This document shows, in pieces, positions 60,109 to 64,000 of a DNA stretch of 64,000 nt; the stretch's first letter is position 1; each line of letters begins with the position of its first letter. Position numbers and translations under genes: made by a program. This DNA is from Novosphingobium sp. UBA6272 (GTDB lineage: Bacteria; Pseudomonadota; Alphaproteobacteria; Sphingomonadales; Sphingomonadaceae), in the NCBI RefSeq assembly GCF_002440635.1, contig NZ_DJUW01000033.1:69678-133677 (forward strand), in the 5' to 3' direction. Under the pieces are notes generated by a model that did not search any database, was not told the origin of the DNA, and saw only the letters and a program-made list of their open reading frames with translations.

Positions 60109-60893
60109 AGATGGCAGGACGGGTTCAAGGGAAGAAGGCGCTGGTCACCGGCGCGGCGCAGGGATTGGGTGCGGCCCAGGCGATGATGCTCGCGCGGCAC
60201 GGCGCGCAGGTGCTGCTGGCCGATATCAATGCCGCCGGCGCCGCATCTCAGGCCGAAGCTATCAATGCCGAGCTTGGCGCCGGCACCGCCTTTTCCGTAG
60301 CGCTCGACGTCACCCAGGAGGACCAGTGGATCGCCGCGGTCGAAGCTGCGGCTGAGCTGATGGGCGGCCTTTCCGTGCTGGTCAATAACGCCGGTGTCGG
60401 AGTGCGCGGCAATATCGAGACCTGCACCCTGGCAGACTGGCAGCGCGGCTTTGCGATCAACGTCGATTCGGTGTTCCTCGGCTGCCAGAAGGCGCTGCCC
60501 TTGATGAAGGACAGCCAGCCCGGCTCGATCATCAACATCTCCTCGATCGCCGGCCTGATCGCCAGCGATACCATGCCCGGCTACAACGCCAGCAAGGCGG
60601 CGGTGTGGATGCTCAGCAAGTCGGTCGCGCTCTATTGCGCGAAGATGGGCTGGGACATCCGCAGCAATTCGGTCCATCCGACCTTCATCGATACCCCGAT
60701 CCTTGACGGCATGGTCACCTCTACCGGCAAGAGCAAGGAGGTGATCATGGACAAGCTCGCCCGCCAGATCCCGCTCAAGCGCGTCGGCCACCCCGACGAT
60801 ATCGCGGGCGGCGTGCTCTACCTCGCCTCCGACGAGAGCCGCTTCATGACCGGGGCCGAACTCAAACTCGACGGCGGCATCTCGGCGATGTAG
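60105..60893 (+). CDS. SDR-family oxidoreductase
   Basis: A 262-residue classical short-chain dehydrogenase. Cofactor motif TGAAQGLG, NNAG, active-site S (NISSIAG) and YNASK. An Asp at the end of the second strand (LLADIN) points to NAD(H) rather than NADP(H). The end GGISAM is typical of cyclic alcohol dehydrogenases, but the substrate is not known. Start is GTG 60105 (overlap with NUDIX) or ATG 60111. A LacI-family gene follows 9 bases on. Confidence 0.88.
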   Translation: MKMAGRVQGKKALVTGAAQGLGAAQAMMLARHGAQVLLADINAAGAASQAEAINAELGAGTAFSVALDVTQEDQWIAAVEAAAELMGGLSVLVNNAGVGVRGNIETCTLADWQRGFAINVDSVFLGCQKALPLMKDSQPGSIINISSIAGLIASDTMPGYNASKAAVWMLSKSVALYCAKMGWDIRSNSVHPTFIDTPILDGMVTSTGKSKEVIMDKLARQIPLKRVGHPDDIAGGVLYLASDESRFMTGAELKLDGGISAM

Positions 60894-60902
60894 AGCGTCC
60901 CC

Positions 60903-61952
60903 ATGGGGGAAAACGCCGACAAGCCCAAACCGCGCCCATTCCGGGTCACCTCGTTCGACGTTGCCGCCGAAGCCGGTGTCAGCCAGTCGACGGTGAGCCG
61001 CGCCCTGGCCGGCGATCCGGTGGTCAGCGAAGCGACCCGGCTGCGCGTGGCCGAGGCGGCGCGGCGGCTCAACTATTATGTCGACAACAACGCCGCCCGG
61101 CTGCGCACCGGCAAGACCGGAACGCTGGCCGTGGTGGTGATCTGCCGCCCGGATGAAGACCGCAAGGACCTCAACCCCTTCACCTATGCCCTGCTCGGCT
61201 CGATCTGCGCCGCCGCCTCGGCTCGCGGGTACGAGACGCTGGTCAGCTTCCAGGATGGCCCGGCCAACCTTGCGGGCCGCTACGAGGAACAGCGCAAGGC
61301 CGATGGGCTGATCGTGATCGGCACCACCCAGAACGAAGCGGCGTGGAACTATTACCGCGAGCTTGGGCAGAGCGGGATGCACTGGGTCTGCTGGGGCTCG
61401 CCTTATGACGATCTCGAATGGATCCGCTCCGACAACCACGAGGGCGCCCGCCTCGCCACCGGCCACCTGATCGAGCGCGGCTGCGGCAAGATCGCCTGCA
61501 TCGGCTCGGTCGGCTCGCTCCAGCGCCAGTTCAAGGAGCGCTGGGACGGCTACTCGGAACGCATGGAGCGCGCCGGGCTCGATCCCTGGCTGATCGAGAT
61601 CGAGGACGATCTGCCGCGCGAGGAACAGGGCCGCCGCGCCGCTCGCGCGCTGCTCGCCGCGGGCCGCCCCTGCGACGGGATCTTCGCGGTCTGCGACGAA
61701 ATCGCGCTGGGCACCCTGCGCGAACTGAGCGACCTGGGGATCAAGGTCCCCGCTGATATCGCCCTGATCGGGTTCGACGGGATCAAGGCCAGCGCCAATG
61801 CCATGCCCCCGCTCAGCACGGTCCAGCCCGATTTCGCCGCCGCCGGGGCGATGATGATCGACAAGCTGCTGGCCAGCGTCGCCGGCGACAGCCACGAGCA
61901 GCGCCGCGTGCCGGTCCAGCTGCTGGTGCGGGAGAGCACGCGGCGCGGCTGA
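60903..61952 (+). CDS. LacI-family transcriptional regulator
   Basis: A 349-residue regulator. The HTH is SFDVAAEAGVSQSTVSRALA with the hinge helix RRLNYYVDNNAARLR, then a periplasmic-binding-protein-like domain (TLAVVVICRPDEDR, GLIVIGTTQNE, GIFAVCDEIALGTLRELSDLG in parts). Its effector is probably a sugar or sugar derivative, and the SDR just upstream may be in its regulon. No sugar transporter lies next to it in the window. Confidence 0.92.
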   Translation: MGENADKPKPRPFRVTSFDVAAEAGVSQSTVSRALAGDPVVSEATRLRVAEAARRLNYYVDNNAARLRTGKTGTLAVVVICRPDEDRKDLNPFTYALLGSICAAASARGYETLVSFQDGPANLAGRYEEQRKADGLIVIGTTQNEAAWNYYRELGQSGMHWVCWGSPYDDLEWIRSDNHEGARLATGHLIERGCGKIACIGSVGSLQRQFKERWDGYSERMERAGLDPWLIEIEDDLPREEQGRRAARALLAAGRPCDGIFAVCDEIALGTLRELSDLGIKVPADIALIGFDGIKASANAMPPLSTVQPDFAAAGAMMIDKLLASVAGDSHEQRRVPVQLLVRESTRRG

Positions 61953-61976
61953 GCCCCGCCCGGAAATTCACAAACA

Positions 61977-63278
61977 TCACAGGGTGCATGGCCCGGAAAC
62001 GTCGGCCGCTGCCGCGCCCCGGTCCGTCCCCGGATTGGCGAGCGACAGCGAGTGGCACTCGGCCGGACTGGCCAATCCGAAGGCTTGGCGGCGATAGAGC
62101 TCAAGCCGCGCCGCGCGGTGCGCTTCGGCCCGCTCCAGCCCATCCAGCTCCGCCGCAGAAAGGGTCCGCGCCCAGCCCGGCTCCGGCGGCGGCGGGGCCC
62201 CGGGCCGCAGCGCGCCGGTGTCACCCGCACCGTCAGCATCTTCCGCGTCCGGATCGATCCGCGTCGCCGTGTCGTCGTCGTCAAGCCGGAATTCGTCGCC
62301 GCTCCAGTCCGGCGGCGTGGGCCAGTTGGTCAGATAGCACTGGTGCTCATCGTCCCACCAATGGCCATAGGTTCCGATCTCCAGCTGCTGCGCCTCGACC
62401 AGCGGCTCGCCCCGGGTGTCGGTTTCCGGAGGGAGCGGCGGGGGAATATCCTCGCCGTCCGCAGGATGGTGGAGGGGTGCAGGCGGGTGTTCGCAAGGGT
62501 GCTGCCCAGAGGTGTTGGGAACACTTGCCTGTACCCCTCCACCAGCTGCGCTGGTCCCCCTCCCCGGATCGGGGAGGAACTCACCCCGCTCGACCCGGGC
62601 GAGCGCCGCGTCCCAGTCCCCGGCGACCGCCGCGGTCAGTTCGGGCGGAGCGGACAGCCCCTGTTCGGCCAGCACCTGGCGGTTCTGCGCGATCAGGCCG
62701 AGCAGCAGGCGGTTGTCGAAATGGCGCACCTCGCCCACCACCTCGCCGTGATAGACCAGCGGGCGGACCATGCCGTTGACCGCCCGGTCCCAGGCGAGAT
62801 CGACCAGATGCTCCGCCGCCAGCAGCCGCGCCGCATCCCAGGCCTGGGCAAAGCCCCGCGCCTCGGCCCGGCGGCGCAGTGCATAGGCACTCTCGCGCGA
62901 CATTCCCACCGCCCGCGCCGCCGCCGAGACGGAGCCGCAAGCCGCCAGGTTCTCCAGAAAGGCCCGCTGTCTATCGGGCGACCACCCATCCGCCCGCACC
63001 CGCAGCGGCACCACCATATCCTCCCCCTCTGGGGGAGGTGGCTCGCGCAGCGAGACGGAGGGGGCACGCGCCCCGCCCGCCTCGCCCAAAACAGGCCCTC
63101 CCGTGATGGGAGCCACGTGCCTCCCATCACCCCCTCCCGTAGACGGGAGGGGAGCGAGACTTGCGCCGCCATCGGCGGCGCTAGTCGCAGCAGGGTAGGC
63201 CCCCTCCCCCGGCAATCCAATATCCCGCTCCAGCGGAATCCACCCCCGCCCAAACCCACTGCCCGGCTGGTCGTCCAC
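61977..63278 (-). CDS. HTH protein carrying intergenic-type repeats in its coding sequence
   Basis: A 433-residue protein. Residues about 86-195 hold the block shared with the protein at 13941: PLRVRADGW, then an HTH (GSVSAAARAVGMSRESAYAL), then FAQAWDAARLLAAEH. Before and after it are low-complexity stretches translated from family 1/2 palindromes (PSVSLREPPPPEGED; QHPCEHPPAPLHHPADG). A C-terminal acidic part follows (WWDDEHQCYLTNWPTPPDW, DDDDTATRIDPDAEDAD), then an Arg-rich helix. Start GTG at 63278 has AAGGAG seven bases before. Function unknown; DNA binding inferred. Confidence 0.7.
   Translation of the reverse strand: MDDQPGSGFGRGWIPLERDIGLPGEGAYPAATSAADGGASLAPLPSTGGGDGRHVAPITGGPVLGEAGGARAPSVSLREPPPPEGEDMVVPLRVRADGWSPDRQRAFLENLAACGSVSAAARAVGMSRESAYALRRRAEARGFAQAWDAARLLAAEHLVDLAWDRAVNGMVRPLVYHGEVVGEVRHFDNRLLLGLIAQNRQVLAEQGLSAPPELTAAVAGDWDAALARVERGEFLPDPGRGTSAAGGGVQASVPNTSGQHPCEHPPAPLHHPADGEDIPPPLPPETDTRGEPLVEAQQLEIGTYGHWWDDEHQCYLTNWPTPPDWSGDEFRLDDDDTATRIDPDAEDADGAGDTGALRPGAPPPPEPGWARTLSAAELDGLERAEAHRAARLELYRRQAFGLASPAECHSLSLANPGTDRGAAAADVSGPCTL
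62457..62583. repeat. Nested palindromic element, family 2, copy 2 (inside a coding sequence)
   Basis: About 127 bases with the same order of blocks as 39602-39754: GGTGGAGGGGTGCAGGC, then GCCTGTACCCCTCCACCA, a small hairpin (CAGCTGCGCTGG), and GTCCCCCTCCCCGGAT CGGGGAGGAACT (in two parts). It lies in frame within the HTH gene at 61977..63278. Confidence 0.8.
63018..63155. repeat. Family 1-like palindromes inside the HTH gene
   Basis: A stretch with CCTCCCCCTCTGGGGGAGG, then GGTGGCTCGCGCAGCGAGACGGAGGGGGC (same words as copies A and B), CCCTCCCGTGATGGGAG and CCCCTCCCGTAGACGGGAGGGG. It covers the N-terminal low-complexity part of the gene at 61977..63278 and reads through in frame. Confidence 0.75.
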
Positions 63279-63370
63279 GATCGTTCTCCTTGTCCAAAGG
63301 CAAACCGACCATGTTGCAGATTTTGGGGATGTAGGAAAATGGGGGGGCCAGCCGCGCAATCCCAGCGCCG

Positions 63371-63461
63371 CTCACCCTGAGCCTGTCGAAGGGTTACCCT
63401 GAGCTTGTCGAAGGCTTGTTCCGCCCCGGCCCCGCTCACCCTGAGCTTGTCGAAGGGTTGG
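63371..63461. repeat. Cluster of CACCCTGAGCTTGTCGAAGG repeats
   Basis: Three direct copies of CCCTGAGC(T/C)TGTCGAAGG: about 63377, 63398 and 63437. The same word occurs as an inverted pair at 11902-11983. The repeats fill much of the gap between the HTH gene and the small gene at 63508. Confidence 0.8.
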
Positions 63462-63507
63462 AGGAGCTGGGCCGCCAAAGGCGGCTCGGAAAGCGCCTAA
63501 CCCGCCC

Positions 63508-63696
63508 TCACCACTTGCCGCCCAGCTTCTCGATCTCGGCGAGCGGCGCGCGCTTGGAGGGGGTGCGGTTCTTGTCGGCGTTGCGGGGCAGTTCGGGCAA
63601 GCCTAGCTCCGCCTTGCGTGCAGCCAAGCGCGCTCCCAGCTCCGCCATGCGGATCACCGGCTCTGCCTGCTCAGCCTTGGACACTTTCGATGCCAT
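63508..63696 (-). CDS. Small charged hypothetical protein
   Basis: A 62-residue protein rich in Ala, Lys, Arg and Glu (SKVSKAEQAEPVIRMAELGA, then KAELGLPELPRNADKNRTP). Likely helical; no family recognised. The start at 63696 is the internal ATG; the frame continues upstream to 63759. Support is weak: composition and frame length only. Confidence 0.45.
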   Translation of the reverse strand: MASKVSKAEQAEPVIRMAELGARLAARKAELGLPELPRNADKNRTPSKRAPLAEIEKLGGKW

Positions 63697-63815
63697 GGTC
63701 GCCCAGCGTTTCTTTGCGGATGCGGCGTTCAGGATTGCGGAGTTGGGAGGTTGTTGCACTTTTCACCGTCACCCAAAGTTTGACAGCGTAAAGCTGCACT
63801 CTAAGAGATGTCACG

Positions 63816-64000
63816 ATGAAGGCCGACAAGAGATTCACGGAACAGAGTTTTGGCTTTTGGGCCATAGTCAAACTTTCCTCAGAGAAGGCCGGATATTCTC
63901 AACGCAAATCTAAAAACGTGCCTTTTGCAAAGGTAAAAGGCCTAACCAGCAAGCAAATTCGTCAAGCGTTGGAAAAGCAAGGCATAGATTTGTCACTCAT
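63816..64000 (+). CDS. Start of an AT-rich gene cut by the window end
   Basis: An open frame of at least 61 codons from ATG 63816 to the window end, starting MKADKRFTEQSFGFWAIVKL and continuing with Lys-rich sequence (KSKNVPFAKVKGLTSKQIRQ). The DNA is much AT-richer than the rest of the window and uses A/T-ending codons, so it is likely transferred DNA. AAGAGA lies before the ATG. The style recalls restriction or defence genes, but no family can be named from this piece. Confidence 0.55.
   Translation, partial: MKADKRFTEQSFGFWAIVKLSSEKAGYSQRKSKNVPFAKVKGLTSKQIRQALEKQGIDLSL

Noticed and set aside
63371..63461. Regular repeats as a possible CRISPR array
   Set aside because: Repeat spacing is unequal (about 21 and 39 bases), the unit is the dispersed CTTGTCGAAGG palindrome found elsewhere, and no cas gene is present.

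Overview
The window is GC-rich, tightly packed chromosomal DNA from an alphaproteobacterium, most likely order Sphingomonadales (Erythrobacteraceae or Sphingomonadaceae). Evidence for this: a two-piece, circularly permuted tmRNA gene with tag ANDNEALALAA; a TorF-type porin; the lptD-surA-pdxA-rsmA run; the hda neighbourhood beside purM/purN; DUF2794; and the dispersed palindromic intergenic elements typical of sphingomonads. No phage, transposase, CRISPR array, tRNA or rRNA gene was seen. About 65 genes are called.

Layout. 0-4.4 kb: a periplasmic protein, an OmpR-type regulator with a degenerate receiver, a secreted VWA protein, purS-purQ. 4.4-11.8 kb (minus strand): a GGDEF/EAL protein, then one run glmU > membrane coiled-coil protein > RHH antitoxin > PIN toxin > glmS > GFA protein, in which a toxin-antitoxin pair sits between the two amino-sugar genes. 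12-20 kb: gph, an SDR, an HTH protein, a TonB-C protein, a membrane protein, and the operon DUF2066-like > hda > epsC > DUF2794. 20-26 kb: purM, a purN fused to a YjbR-like domain, small genes, ndk, holC, pepA. 26-32 kb: the envelope operon lptD-surA-pdxA-rsmA.

32-49 kb is the metabolic core: a polyamine uptake and gamma-glutamylation cluster with class III aminotransferases, TorF porin, two glutamine-synthetase-like ligases, a PuuB-like oxidase, a LysR regulator, a PotFGHI-type ABC importer, an aldehyde dehydrogenase and a PuuD-like hydrolase. Reading the intergenic DNA, I find the same palindrome, CTATCGG-N5-CCGATAG with a GGCANNGCTT-like tail, at three places. Each copy points at a cluster gene: the aminotransferase at 31864, the ABC operon at 40791 (this copy also covers the lysR start), and the aldehyde dehydrogenase at 44917. 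This is a candidate operator set for the LysR protein and the strongest novel signal in the window.

49-55 kb: a CDP-alcohol phosphatidyltransferase, malate synthase G, and a partial arginine succinyltransferase (AST) module (M20 hydrolase, astA, astB). 55-59.5 kb: tmRNA, mscL, lemA and three TPM-domain genes. 59.5-62 kb: NUDIX, SDR, LacI. 62-64 kb: a second HTH protein, paralogous to the one at 13.9 kb, whose coding sequence carries two families of the intergenic palindromes, then a repeat-dense stretch and the AT-rich start of a gene that runs off the window and may mark a genomic island edge.
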